Shown here one piece after another: positions 41,147-48,937 of a DNA stretch of 64,000 nt. This DNA is from Hyphomicrobiales bacterium (GTDB taxonomy: Bacteria > Pseudomonadota > Alphaproteobacteria > Rhizobiales > Xanthobacteraceae). Location: assembly GCA_017305665.1 (NCBI GenBank), contig JAFKKH010000009.1, positions 62,001-126,000 on the forward strand. Reading direction: 5' to 3'. Each line of letters starts with the position of its first letter. Within the stretch, counting starts at the first letter, position 1. A model generated the notes under the pieces. It did not search any database and was not told the origin of the DNA. It was given only the letters and a program-made list of their open reading frames with translations. Made by a program: the position numbers and the translations under genes.

Positions 41147-42499
41147 TCAAGAGAGCAGCGGCGACCATGCCGGATCGGATGCATAACCGGGCGTCGGAAC
41201 CTTCAATTCGTTGCGGCCGGAGACATCGATCGTATAGAGCGACGGCCCGCTGTTGCCGCCGGGATCGCGGAAGAACATCAGGACACGACCGTTCGGCGCG
41301 AAGGTCGGACCCTCGTTATGCCACCCCGAGGTCAGGATGCGCTCACCCGATCCATCGGGCTTGATGATGCCAATGGCAAACTGTCCCCCGCCCTGCTTGG
41401 TGAAGGCGATATAGTCGCCCCGCGGTGACCAGACCGGCGTTGAATAGGTGCCTTCTCCGAACGAGATGCGCTGCGCAGCACCGCCACTCGCCGCCATGAC
41501 ATAGATTTGCGGCTTGCCGCCACGATCGGACTCGAAGCAGATGCGGCCGCCATCGGGCGAGTAGGACGGCGAGGTGTCGATGGCCGGCGTGTCGGTGAGG
41601 CGCGTCATCGATTTCGAACGCAAATCCATCACGAACAAATTCGAGTTACCGCCCTGCTGCAAGCTCATGATGATGCGCTGGCCATCAGGCGAGAAGCGTG
41701 GCGAGAACGACATGCCGGGGAAGTTGCCAACGATCTCCCGCTGCCCGGTCTCGACGTTGAACAGATAGACACGCGGTTCGCCCTGTCCGAACTCCATATA
41801 GGTGATTTCCTGCGTCGAGGGCGAAAAGCGCGGCGTGATCACAAGGTCTGCGCCACGCGTAAGATAGCGGACGTTGGCGCCATCCTGATCCATCAGAGCA
41901 AGACGCTTGACGCGATGCTGCGACGGGCCGCTCTCGTCGACGAATACCACGCGGCTGTCGAAATATCCCTTCTCACCGGTCAGGCGCTCATAAATCTGAT
42001 CGGAGATGATGTGCGCGATCCGCCGCCAGTATTCCGGCGAGGTGAAATACTGCTGGCCGGCGAGCTGCTGACCGGTCGCAACGTCCCAAAGACGAAATTC
42101 GGCCTTGAGCCGGCCGTCGCTCTGCCGCGTCATCCGACCGGTCACCAGCGCCTGCGCGTTGATGGTCTTCCAGTTCGCGAACTGCGGCGGCACGTCGATG
42201 TTGGTGATTTTCTCGATATAGGCCGCCTGATCGATCGGCGCGAACAGCCCGCTGCGCTTGAGATTGTTGGTGATGACCTGAGCGACGCCGACACCGACCT
42301 CGCCGTCCGACGGCGATCCGGCGACGAAATTTGGAATGGCGATCGGCAACGGGGCGACGTTGCCCTGATCGATCTGCACGCGCGCCTGCCCGAAAGCATG
42401 GCGGCTCCCAAGCAACACGCCGGCCGAAGCCATGCCGGAGATCATCTGTCGGCGATTCAAACGGAACGGCATTCTCGGCAATCCATCTTTCTCAATCAT
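41147..42499 (-). CDS. tolB: Tol-Pal system beta-propeller protein TolB
   Basis: A 450-residue periplasmic protein that binds Pal and TolA. The N-terminal domain (about 40-170) is followed by a six-bladed propeller with repeated [17 protein letters not shown] strands. The export signal contains a twin-arginine motif (LNRRQMISG) ahead of a mild hydrophobic stretch and an FGQA cleavage site, unlike the plain Sec signal of E. coli TolB. A second in-frame ATG (42472) would shorten the n-region. It starts 43 bases after tolA ends, consistent with tolQRAB. Confidence 0.95.
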   Translation of the reverse strand: MIEKDGLPRMPFRLNRRQMISGMASAGVLLGSRHAFGQARVQIDQGNVAPLPIAIPNFVAGSPSDGEVGVGVAQVITNNLKRSGLFAPIDQAAYIEKITNIDVPPQFANWKTINAQALVTGRMTRQSDGRLKAEFRLWDVATGQQLAGQQYFTSPEYWRRIAHIISDQIYERLTGEKGYFDSRVVFVDESGPSQHRVKRLALMDQDGANVRYLTRGADLVITPRFSPSTQEITYMEFGQGEPRVYLFNVETGQREIVGNFPGMSFSPRFSPDGQRIIMSLQQGGNSNLFVMDLRSKSMTRLTDTPAIDTSPSYSPDGGRICFESDRGGKPQIYVMAASGGAAQRISFGEGTYSTPVWSPRGDYIAFTKQGGGQFAIGIIKPDGSGERILTSGWHNEGPTFAPNGRVLMFFRDPGGNSGPSLYTIDVSGRNELKVPTPGYASDPAWSPLLS

Positions 42500-42542
42500 C
42501 GGTGCGGACTTCTTCCATCGCGGCGAACTCGTTGCCGCATTC

Positions 42543-43487
42543 TTACGATTTTCGTTCGGTGAATACGGGTTCGAAGAATTTCCACTCGTCGAAAAACTGA
42601 GCCGGCAGATTGTACGGCTGACATTCGATGATCGCGCGCAGCGCGCTCTCCTGATAGACCCGGAAATACGGCGTCGACGGGTTGCTGATCGCGGTGGGTG
42701 TGGTTTCAAGCGTACCGTCGCGCTTCAGCTTGATGCTGAAGACCGCCTCGGTCATCTGCGCTTCGAGCCCGCCATAGGGCTTCTTCCAGCAGCGCTCGAC
42801 CTGCGACTTGAACATCGCACCCCACGTCGCGGAGTTGTCGGCGGCCTTGCCGTGGGCGAGGCCGAGCGCGGCGTTCGAGTTCAGCGTATCGCCGGTCACT
42901 GCGCGGCGAGTCGGGTCGCGCTTGTCGAGCAGGGCTGCGATCTTCGACTCGTCGAAGACCCGCTCAGCTTTCTGGCGCTGCGGCTTCGGCGGCGGTGCCT
43001 TGGCCTGCTGCTTCGGCTTGGGCTTCTTGGCTTGTTCCTTTTTCAGCGCTTCCGCGATCGGATCGATCTTCGGCGGATCGGGCTTCTTCTCGATCGGCTT
43101 CGGTTCTTCCTTCGGCTTATTCTCGACCACCGGCTTCGGTGGATCCGGTTTCTTCTCGACGGGCTTCTCCACCGGCTTCGGCACCGGCGGCGGCGCGGTC
43201 TCGGTCACGACCGGCGGCTTCTTGTCGTCGATCTTGCCGACGGTATCCTCTGGCGGCGGCGTGGCCTCGGCGACTTTCTCGACCAGCGGCTTCGGATTTT
43301 CCTTTTTGCCGGTCTTGATGCCTTTCGTGACGTGCGCGAGCTGGTCAGCCGAGATGATGTCGACCGGCAGAGATTCCTCCGGCACCGACTCGAAGGCCTT
43401 CGACGAAAACGACACCAGTCCCCACCCGATCACGAGGACGTGCAGGGCAATCGACGCCGCCAGTGTCTTGTCGACCTTGACCTTCAA
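42543..43487 (-). CDS. tolA: Tol-Pal membrane protein TolA
   Basis: A 314-residue protein spanning the periplasm. One N-terminal helix (residues 9-27, [17 protein letters not shown]) is followed by a long Lys/Pro/Glu-rich rod (about 45-180, full of KPVEKK and PPKP units). The C-terminal domain ([15 protein letters not shown] onward) carries a pair of cysteines and interacts with TolB and Pal. It starts one base after the tolR stop, the usual tight coupling of tolR and tolA. Confidence 0.94.
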   Translation of the reverse strand: MKVKVDKTLAASIALHVLVIGWGLVSFSSKAFESVPEESLPVDIISADQLAHVTKGIKTGKKENPKPLVEKVAEATPPPEDTVGKIDDKKPPVVTETAPPPVPKPVEKPVEKKPDPPKPVVENKPKEEPKPIEKKPDPPKIDPIAEALKKEQAKKPKPKQQAKAPPPKPQRQKAERVFDESKIAALLDKRDPTRRAVTGDTLNSNAALGLAHGKAADNSATWGAMFKSQVERCWKKPYGGLEAQMTEAVFSIKLKRDGTLETTPTAISNPSTPYFRVYQESALRAIIECQPYNLPAQFFDEWKFFEPVFTERKS

Positions 43488-43488
43488 T

Positions 43489-43941
43489 CTAGGATCCCTG
43501 CTCCACTTCGGTAACCAGCGCCAGACGCTTGAAGCCAGCGCCGGACAACCGCCCCATCACCTTGGCGACCGTACCGTAGTCCGCCTTCTTGTCGGCGCGC
43601 ATGTAGATGCGCTCGTCGAGACCGCCGCGGGCGTCGGTAATCGCCTTCAGTTTCGGAATCAGTTCATCCATCGAAACTTCGGTATCGTTGATGAAAATCC
43701 GTCCCTTGGTGTCGACCGACAACTGCAGCGGCGTCTTGTCCTGCTCGAGGCTCTTGGCCTGGGTCTGTGGCAGATCGAGCGGCACGCCCACGGTCAGTAG
43801 CGGCGCCGACACCATAAAGATGATCAATAGCACCAGCATGACGTCAACCATCGGCGTGACGTTGATTTCGGCCATCGGCGCAGACCGCCGCCGGCCGCGC
43901 CGCCCGCCACCGCCGGACGCACCTGCCATGTTCATCGCCAT
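43489..43941 (-). CDS. tolR: Tol-Pal motor protein TolR (ExbD family)
   Basis: A 150-residue inner-membrane protein. A Gly/Arg-rich N-terminus is followed by INVTPMVDVMLVLLIIFMVSAPLL, whose Asp within the helix is the proton-carrying residue of ExbD/TolR. The periplasmic part contains LPQTQAKSLEQDKTPLQLSVD. With TolQ it forms the proton-driven motor for TolA. It ends directly before tolA and starts 31 bases after tolQ. Confidence 0.95.
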   Translation of the reverse strand: MAMNMAGASGGGGRRGRRRSAPMAEINVTPMVDVMLVLLIIFMVSAPLLTVGVPLDLPQTQAKSLEQDKTPLQLSVDTKGRIFINDTEVSMDELIPKLKAITDARGGLDERIYMRADKKADYGTVAKVMGRLSGAGFKRLALVTEVEQGS

Positions 43942-43972
43942 GATGGACCGTCCGTTGTCATTCCATCCGACC

Positions 43973-44686
43973 TCATGCCCGCTCGTCGATCTGGCGCGAC
44001 AGGATCGCCGAGAATTCGTCGGCGAACCCCTCGAGCCGTTGGGCCTGCCGGTTCACCTCGGAGGTGAACTTATTGTAGAAAATAGTCGCCGGAATTGCGG
44101 CGATCAGGCCGACGGCGGTCGCAAACAGCGCCTCCGCGATGCCGGGCGCCACCACCGCCAGCGAGGTATTCTTGGAAGCGGCAATTGACTGGAAGCTCGA
44201 CATGATGCCCCAGACCGTGCCGAACAGTCCGACGAATGGACCCGCCGAGCCGACCGTTGCGAGCACCAGCAGACGCCGCTCCAGCCGCTCGATCTCGCGT
44301 GCGATCGAGACGTTCATCACTTTCTCGATCCGCATCTGAAGGCCGGCAACGGAGCGCGCCTGACTTTCGAATGAGCGTTTCCACTCGCGCATCGCCGCGA
44401 CGAAACACGCGGCCATCGATTGCGTCGGCTTGGCCGACAACGCCCGGTACAGTTCCTCGATCGACTCTCCGGACCAGAATGCCTGCTCGAAACGATCCAT
44501 CGAGCGCTTGGTGCGGGCGTAGAGGAAGATCTTGTCGATAGCGATCGCCCAGACCCAGACTGAACAGCCCAGCAGGCCCAGCATGACTGCTTTCACGATC
44601 CAGTGAGCGTGGAAAAAAAGCGTAATCAGCGATACGTCGGCTGAGGCTACGGGCAAGGCTGACTGCGCCACGTCGGCCGGATTCAT
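43973..44686 (-). CDS. tolQ: Tol-Pal motor protein TolQ (ExbB family)
   Basis: A 237-residue inner-membrane protein with three helices: SLITLFFHAHWIVKAVMLGLL near residues 18-45, and two more in ATVGSAGPFVGLFGTVWGIM and the AEALFATAVGLIAAIPAT region. The Thr-containing third helix lines the proton channel with the TolR Asp. The ATG at 44686 gives the family length; the frame is open much further upstream but reads as non-protein. It is the first gene of tolQRAB. No ybgC precedes it. Confidence 0.95.
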   Translation of the reverse strand: MNPADVAQSALPVASADVSLITLFFHAHWIVKAVMLGLLGCSVWVWAIAIDKIFLYARTKRSMDRFEQAFWSGESIEELYRALSAKPTQSMAACFVAAMREWKRSFESQARSVAGLQMRIEKVMNVSIAREIERLERRLLVLATVGSAGPFVGLFGTVWGIMSSFQSIAASKNTSLAVVAPGIAEALFATAVGLIAAIPATIFYNKFTSEVNRQAQRLEGFADEFSAILSRQIDERA

Positions 44687-45063
44687 GAGCGGTGTCCTCT
44701 CAACGCAAGATATCCCATTGATCCGGGGGCGACGGCCGCCGCCGGTTTCGCAGCCACGCGTCGCGCGCGGCGTAAAGCGCCAACACGAAAACCCGGTTGA
44801 GACACATGGGGGGCCCGTCCAAAAGCCGGGTCTTGCATCCCCTCCCAACATGTCAAAACGAGGGCTAACGGCGCACTTTGACGGCCATAACCAAACGCTA
44901 ATCATAGTTAAAGCCGGGTTACCAAAGAAGAATCGCGACCACGGAACCGGCCTGTTCGCAGACCCTTGGGTCGACCCCGTCGAATCCGCCCGGCTTCGGG
45001 ACCAGTCCGGCCGCTGACCGGGGATGCCGGTCCGGGTCGCAATCGTCGGCACTGTCGTCGCAT
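44687..45063. other. Intergenic region upstream of tolQ
   Basis: About 380 bases without a credible gene. The segment 44870-44930 is A/T-richer (CTAATCATAGTTAAAG and so on) and is the probable tolQ promoter region on the minus strand, but no -35/-10 pair is convincing. Confidence 0.5.
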
Positions 45064-45097
45064 AAAAAACCGCCCGCCTGTTGTGCAGGCGGGCGGT
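45064..45097 (-). terminator. Intrinsic terminator of the DUF2852 gene
   Basis: On the minus strand ACCGCCCGCCTG-CACAA-CAGGCGGGCGGT, a 12-bp perfect stem, runs into TTTTTT. It lies 84 bases past the DUF2852 stop, with nothing between. Confidence 0.85.
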
Positions 45098-45181
45098 CAT
45101 ATCGGCGTCAGGTCTTATGGGGGCTTCAAACCCGGCGTCGAGATCGGTTACGGGATTTCGACAATCCTCTGCGTCGAACCA

Positions 45182-45670
45182 TTACTGACCTTGCGGCTGA
45201 TCGTTCGGCGGAGTCGGCCGCGGGCGGTGCTGCGCCATGAACGCGTCGAACTCTTCCTTGTCCTTGGCGTGGCGCAGGCGGGCCAGGAAATCCTTGAACT
45301 CCTGCTGCTCCTCTTCGAGGCGGCGCAGCGTCTCCATGCGATATTCGTCGAAGGCGCGGTTGCCGCTGGTGGGCGGACCGAAGCCGAAGCCGTGACGCTC
45401 CATGCGTCCGCGCATCCGCTCCATCTTGTCCTGCATCCGCTGCATCCGGTTTTCAAAGCGCTCGTGACTCCAGCAACCCATTTTTCTGCTCCCGAGTGTG
45501 AAGATGAGAATGGCGAGACCGATCGGCCACCACAGCATGAAGCCCAGGACGATCAGAACGATCCTGAGCGGGTGCCAGGGCACATCCATGAAGCGGGGCG
45601 ACTGGTAATAGCCCTGCCCCTGCATGTGATGGGGGCCGTTCCAGCGATAGGAGTCTGCGGTGTTGGCCAT
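45182..45670 (-). CDS. DUF2852 membrane protein
   Basis: A 162-residue protein with one membrane helix (PLRIVLIVLGFMLWWPIGLAILIF, about residues 34-58). A long Met/Arg/Glu-rich helical region (RMQRMQDKMERMRGRMERHG) then suggests a coiled coil. It ends in a Pro/Gln tail. DUF2852 has no known activity; its layout recalls small envelope-stress proteins such as CpxP-like metal sensors, but that is only shape. It has its own TTGACA element (45747-45752 on the minus strand), a strong palindrome just before the gene, and a terminator, so it is a single-gene unit under repression. Confidence 0.85.
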   Translation of the reverse strand: MANTADSYRWNGPHHMQGQGYYQSPRFMDVPWHPLRIVLIVLGFMLWWPIGLAILIFTLGSRKMGCWSHERFENRMQRMQDKMERMRGRMERHGFGFGPPTSGNRAFDEYRMETLRRLEEEQQEFKDFLARLRHAKDKEEFDAFMAQHRPRPTPPNDQPQGQ

Positions 45671-45702
45671 GGCCTTCTCTCCCTGAACGGCACCATGCCG
45701 TT

Positions 45703-45725
45703 GTGAATGTAAATAACATTCACAT
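45703..45725 (-). promoter_or_regulatory. Operator candidate upstream of DUF2852 gene
   Basis: GTGAATGT-N5-ACATTCAC is a perfect 8-bp inverted repeat (45703-45723). Read on the minus strand it also contains ATGTGAA-N5-TTTACAT, the same arms and spacing as the site at the start of the neighbouring tetR gene. A TTGACA box lies just upstream (45747-45752), so a bound repressor would sit on the start-site region. Confidence 0.6.
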
Positions 45726-45942
45726 ACCTAAACCGTTCCGAATTTTTGTCAAGCGAGAGTTTATCGGGAAATTCGCAGATTCTGGGGCGCGTCGGTTCCA
45801 ATTGTTACGAGTCATAACATTCGAGCACGCACGCGCCTGCCCCGCAGAAAAGCAAAAAGACTATCCATGAGAAGCGCTTGGGCGTCGGCTAGCGCTGGTC
45901 AACCGCTTCGACCGGACCTGTCCGCGGGCGCAACCCGCGCAA

Positions 45943-46701
45943 TTATGTCGCGGGTTTGTGACCCCACGGTCCCGGCGGGGGTGACGGCGGCGACGCGGCA
46001 GACGATGTCCCCGGTGGCGGTGGCGGCTGAGTCGCGGCACCCGCCTGATCCGTCCCCTTGCGCTCGGTCGGGAAGCCGAGACCGCGCAGATAAATCAGCA
46101 CGCCGGCCTCGAGCAGATCCTCCGCCGACATCGGCAACTTGCGCCGCGCCGCGTCGCCGCGTCCGAACAGCGAGGCCACGCCGTGCGACATCGACCAGAT
46201 GTGCAGCGCCATCATCAATGCGGGCGGACGCGCGACACCCGGCGGCGTCAACGCAGCAAGCCGTTCTGCTGCGGCCCTGATGATGCCGAAAGCGCGCTCG
46301 CTTGCTGCCGACAGCATCGGATTGACGTCGATGGGCACGCCCGATTCGAACATCGCCGAATAGAATGCCGGCTCGTTTCGGGCAAAGGCGAGATAGGCGC
46401 GGCCGACACGTTCGAACGCGCTCACGGTATCGGGGCGGCCGTCATCCCAGGCCTTGGTCAGCACTGCCTCGAACTGCTCGAAGCCGCGCTGCGCGATGCT
46501 GGAGAGCAATTCCTCGCGGTCACGGAAGTGCCGGTACGGCGCGGCCGGGCTGACGCCGGCCGAGCGCGCGGCGTCGGCGAAGGTGAACCCGGCCGGCCCC
46601 TTCTGGGCGATCAGGTCGAGCGCCGCCTGCAGCAGCGCCTCCTTGAGGTTGCCGTGATGATAGCCGCGCTCGGCGCGGCGCTGCTCCTTGCGCCAGCTCA
46701 T
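45943..46701 (-). CDS. TetR/AcrR-family transcriptional regulator
   Basis: A 252-residue repressor. The helix-turn-helix lies in residues 15-65 (RGYHHGNLKEALLQAALDLIAQKG, then AGVSPAAPYRHFRDREELL). The ligand domain is helical and has a WHG-like C-terminal region (LMMALHIWSMSHGVASLF). The last 30 residues are Pro/Ser-rich and disordered. Its own start codon lies within a palindrome matching the one before the DUF2852 gene, pointing to autoregulation and a shared target. Its inducer is unknown. Confidence 0.9.
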   Translation of the reverse strand: MSWRKEQRRAERGYHHGNLKEALLQAALDLIAQKGPAGFTFADAARSAGVSPAAPYRHFRDREELLSSIAQRGFEQFEAVLTKAWDDGRPDTVSAFERVGRAYLAFARNEPAFYSAMFESGVPIDVNPMLSAASERAFGIIRAAAERLAALTPPGVARPPALMMALHIWSMSHGVASLFGRGDAARRKLPMSAEDLLEAGVLIYLRGLGFPTERKGTDQAGAATQPPPPPGTSSAASPPSPPPGPWGHKPAT

Positions 46702-46721
46702 GTGAAGGGCTTTTACATGAG
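46697..46721. promoter_or_regulatory. Operator candidate at the tetR start
   Basis: CTCATGTGAA-GGGCT-TTTACATGAG is a 10-bp inverted repeat with one mismatch. Its core ATGTGAA-N5-TTTACAT (46700-46718) is identical in both arms and spacing to a site in front of the DUF2852 gene. It overlaps the tetR start codon. Confidence 0.6.
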
Positions 46722-46866
46722 CCGCCGGAAAAGGTCACTTTTTTCGTCCCGGTTTCACCTGCCGCCAGGCCCGGTTTTGACCCCAAAACCGGGCGCAAAT
46801 CTCTTGCGGCAAACCCAAGGCAGCCCTGAAGGCCTTGCGGCGAACTCAAGGCAAGGCCTCGCGCGG

Positions 46867-47286
46867 TCAATTCTTGCCGGATTTGCCCTGCAGCGCCTCA
46901 AACCCGGCAGCGGCCTCCTGCACGTCGGCGGGGAAATCGGCCATCTCCTGCACCTGGCGGATCTCGATCATTTCATTTTCTCCCGCAGGGCATCGCTTGG
47001 CCCAGGCGATCGCCTCGTCGCGCGAGGCGACGTCGATCATCCAGTAGCCGCCGAGCACTTCCTTGGCCTCGATGAAGGGACCGTCGGTCACCAGCGGCTT
47101 GCCGCCTTCGAACGACACCCGCGCGCCCATCGACGGCGGATGCAAACCGTCGAGCGTCACCAGCACGCCGGCGTCCTGCAGATCCTGATTGTACTTCATC
47201 ATGGCGGCGACCGCCTTGGCATCCGGCATGGTGCCCGGCGCCGCCGTCTCGTAGCCCTTCGGAATCATCAACATCATGAAACGCAT
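46867..47286 (-). CDS. YciI-family (DGPF-domain) protein, copy 1
   Basis: A 139-residue ferredoxin-like-fold protein. It starts MRFMMLMIPKG and contains the signature TDGPFIEAKEVLGGYWMIDVASRDEAIAWAKR, with the invariant Asp-Gly-Pro-Phe. Members are small cytoplasmic enzymes or accessory proteins of unknown reaction, often next to ECF sigma factors; none is seen here. It is 10 bases downstream of a paralogue, so the pair forms one operon. Its neighbours differ from the usual setting. Confidence 0.88.
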   Translation of the reverse strand: MRFMMLMIPKGYETAAPGTMPDAKAVAAMMKYNQDLQDAGVLVTLDGLHPPSMGARVSFEGGKPLVTDGPFIEAKEVLGGYWMIDVASRDEAIAWAKRCPAGENEMIEIRQVQEMADFPADVQEAAAGFEALQGKSGKN

Positions 47287-47296
47287 TGTCTCGTCC

Positions 47297-47716
47297 TCAG
47301 TGCTTGGCTGCGGTCTGGGTGCGCAGACGTTCTTCCTGCTCGCGCAGCTCCGGCGTCAGCGCCTCGCCGAAATCCTCGGTCGAAAACACCTGCCTGATCT
47401 CGACCTCGGAACCGGGACCGAACGGCGCGCGCTTCATCCACTGGATCGCCTTGTCGCGCGAGCCGACCTCGATCATCCAGAACCCGCAGGCCAGTTCACC
47501 GGTCGCGGCGAAGGGGCCCTCGGTCACGACGGCACCGCTCTTGCCGTAGGCGATGCGGGCGCCCTTCGCGCTCGGATGCAGCCCCTCGCCCGCCAGCATC
47601 ACACCGGCCTTGACCATCTCCTCGTTGAATTTTCCCATCGCGGCCAGTTCCTCCGTGGTCGGCATCACGCCCGCCTCGGTGTCCTTGTTCGCCTTGACGA
47701 TCACCATGAAACGCAT
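47297..47716 (-). CDS. YciI-family (DGPF-domain) protein, copy 2
   Basis: A 139-residue paralogue of the next gene downstream, of the same length. It starts MRFMVIVKANKDTEAG and carries TEGPFAATGELACGFWMIEVGSRDKAIQWMKR; the signature here is EGPF rather than DGPF. This implies a tandem duplication followed by divergence. The function of the family is not settled. It is the first gene of the pair; the 85 bases between it and the lysR gene hold no visible sigma-factor gene. Confidence 0.86.
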   Translation of the reverse strand: MRFMVIVKANKDTEAGVMPTTEELAAMGKFNEEMVKAGVMLAGEGLHPSAKGARIAYGKSGAVVTEGPFAATGELACGFWMIEVGSRDKAIQWMKRAPFGPGSEVEIRQVFSTEDFGEALTPELREQEERLRTQTAAKH

Positions 47717-47801
47717 CGTTCTCTCCGCATTTGCTGGCCTGGAAGGCCCGTGTGCCTGAAAGACGAAGCAGGTCCGGCCGGACCGACATCGGGAACGAAA
47801 A

Positions 47802-48797
47802 TTATTTCGACGGCAGCAGCGCCCGAATACCGCGCCGGCCGGTTCCGGCGAGCGCGGGCAGCAGGTCGACCGCCGTTGTGGGCCGGGGCTCGGCCACGGA
47901 TTTCATCCACGCCGAAAATGCCTCGATGTCCGGCTGTCGCAGGTGATCGGGAGCGGGCACGAGGTAGAAGCCATATCCGGGAAGACCCAGCGGATGCGCC
48001 TTGACCAGCGTTCCACACGCGAGTTCGCGGCCGACCACGACATCGCTGCAAATCGCAATGCCCTGCCCCGCGACCACTGCGTCGATCGCGTGCAGCTCCT
48101 CGCGAAAGCTCAGGTCCCACGCGTTGTCGGACTTCGGGATGCCGGGATCGATCGAGCGCGCGGTCGCCATCCATTGCGACCACGTCGGCGCATCGGGATC
48201 GCGATTCATCCAGTCGAAATGAATCAGCGGAAAGCGCAGCAGATCGACCGCGCGTTCGATCCGCCGCCCATCCTTTTCCAGCAGTTCGGGACTGCACACC
48301 GGAAAGAAGGTATCGCGGAATATCTCTTGCACGACGGCTTCCGGCGGCATCCGGCGCGCATAGCGGATCGCAACGTCCGCACTGCCGGCTTTCAGATCCA
48401 GCACGGCGTCAGTCCCGATGATCTCCAGCGGAATCTTTGGATAGGCCTCGCGCCATTTCGGCAGGCGCGGCACCAGCCAGCGGCTGGCGAATGCATTCGG
48501 GCTCGTGACGCGCAGGGCACGCCGCGTCCGTCTGGCGGAAGCCTGATCAATGGCCGTGGCAAAGGTGTCGAAGCCGTCGCGGATAACAGGGAAAAGCTGC
48601 GCGCCGGCCACGGACAGCGCGAGCGGTCGCGGTCGCCGCCGAAACAGCGGCTGTCCGCAGATTTCCTCGAGCAGCCGTATCTGGTGACTGATGGCCGTTG
48701 GCGTGACGCCAAGCTCCGCCGCAGCCGTCTTGAAGCTCATGTGCCTCGCAACGGACTCGAAGGCACGCAGGGATCCGAGCGGCGGAAGCTTTCGCAT
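47802..48797 (-). CDS. LysR-family regulator, GcvA/AmpR-like
   Basis: A 331-residue LysR protein. The opening LPPLGSLRAFESVARHMSFKTAAAELGVTPTAISHQIRLLEE is the GcvA/AmpR-type DNA-binding domain. The effector domain follows from residue 95. The C-terminal tail extends a little beyond family norm. It is divergent from the BBE-like oxidase gene, with an inverted repeat 11 bases from its start, so it very probably controls that gene and itself. Confidence 0.92.
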   Translation of the reverse strand: MRKLPPLGSLRAFESVARHMSFKTAAAELGVTPTAISHQIRLLEEICGQPLFRRRPRPLALSVAGAQLFPVIRDGFDTFATAIDQASARRTRRALRVTSPNAFASRWLVPRLPKWREAYPKIPLEIIGTDAVLDLKAGSADVAIRYARRMPPEAVVQEIFRDTFFPVCSPELLEKDGRRIERAVDLLRFPLIHFDWMNRDPDAPTWSQWMATARSIDPGIPKSDNAWDLSFREELHAIDAVVAGQGIAICSDVVVGRELACGTLVKAHPLGLPGYGFYLVPAPDHLRQPDIEAFSAWMKSVAEPRPTTAVDLLPALAGTGRRGIRALLPSK

Positions 48798-48808
48798 CCC
48801 GCCAATCT

Positions 48809-48827
48809 AGATGAGTTCAGTTCATCT
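48809..48827. promoter_or_regulatory. Inverted repeat, candidate LysR operator
   Basis: AGATGA and TCATCT, separated by GTTCAGT, form a 6-bp inverted repeat near the start of the GcvA-like gene in the 140-base divergent promoter. The form and place suit LysR autoregulation. Confidence 0.5.
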
Positions 48828-48937
48828 GGCGACTGAGATATTCGATTTTGCAGCTACCCGGCGGTCATGAAACCATCACCCGGACGCCGGGCCGAACGTG
48901 TACCGCCTCGGGGCGTCCCAGCTTTGAGGAGAACGCG

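Noticed and set aside
44966..45706. A 246-residue plus-strand frame across the DUF2852 gene
   Set aside because: It crosses a terminator hairpin and the coding region of a recognisable protein on the other strand.
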